Assembly (NCBI GenBank): GCA_963576725.1
Contig: OY755242.1
Coordinates: forward strand, 28,694,725-28,758,724
DNA from: Azorinus chamasolen
Taxonomy: Eukaryota > Mollusca > Bivalvia > Cardiida > Solecurtidae
Length of the DNA: 64,000 bases
Reading direction: 5' to 3'
Shown piece by piece: positions 63,871 to 64,000 of this stretch. A program made the position numbers and the translations under genes. The notes below the pieces were generated by a model. The model searched no databases. It worked only from the letters and a program-made list of their open reading frames with translations, and was not told where the DNA came from. The stretch's first letter is position 1. Each line of letters opens with the position of its first letter.

Positions 63871-64000
63871 TTTTTTAAAATGATGCCCTGGACCAAGACT
63901 TTGAACAAAAGTCCACATAGATATTGACTGCTCCTGTATTCTCAGGCTTGAGTCTAAAGAATATTCTCAGACATGTTTGGGAATAATTTTGAGAATAGTA

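Overview
This is animal nuclear DNA, AT-rich and packed with repeats. It has spliced genes with GT-AG introns and very few long reading frames. The repeat types point to a bivalve mollusc: Helitron-like elements with cores of about 164-bp tandem units, long tRNA-derived SINEs, and many short palindromic elements. The species cannot be fixed from the sequence alone. Most open reading frames are chance; I accept three genes.

Genes: (1) 20762-21952 (+), an intronless coding exon for a Golgi-type glycosyltransferase of the DXD sugar-transferase family. (2) 34573-35316 (-), a single coding exon for an FKBPL-like co-chaperone (degenerate FKBP domain plus TPRs). (3) 48427 to beyond the right edge (+), the first eight coding exons (276 residues) of golgin-97 (GOLGA1). 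The splice phases agree across all seven introns in the window. The GRIP domain lies outside.

Broken genes: a tyrosine-recombinase relic (22110-22985) split by a MITE; the 3' half of a LINE reverse transcriptase (40840-42286, minus); and a mariner transposase relic (63376-63870) split by a MITE inside a GOLGA1 intron.

Mobile DNA fills most of the rest. The main group is a set of TTAA-flanked, piggyBac-like MITEs starting CCC and ending GGG (families A and B; family C starts CTC). Each carries a long palindrome. A second group (family E) has CAGTAAAACC ends and TA flanks (pogo/Tigger-like). Families A, B and E share the same dyad centre, GCTCCTATAGGAGC, although the arms and the E ends differ. 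Family D is a 178-bp near-palindrome with GGGTCCATG ends. Nested insertions order these events in time, and one element is an A/B hybrid. Helitron-like elements sit in GOLGA1 introns: two direct copies bracket the in-frame 75-nt exon 4, and another ends 12 bp before exon 7.

Layout: 1-20 kb is repeats only; 20.7-23 kb holds the glycosyltransferase and recombinase relic; 23.5-30.4 kb is tandem, SINE and patchwork repeat; 30.4-34 kb is mostly unannotated; 34-35.4 kb holds FKBPL; 36-40.8 kb is MITEs and a 61-bp minisatellite; 40.8-43.8 kb has the LINE relic and tRNA-like SINE heads; 48.4-64 kb is GOLGA1. The three genes show no operon-like or pathway link to each other.
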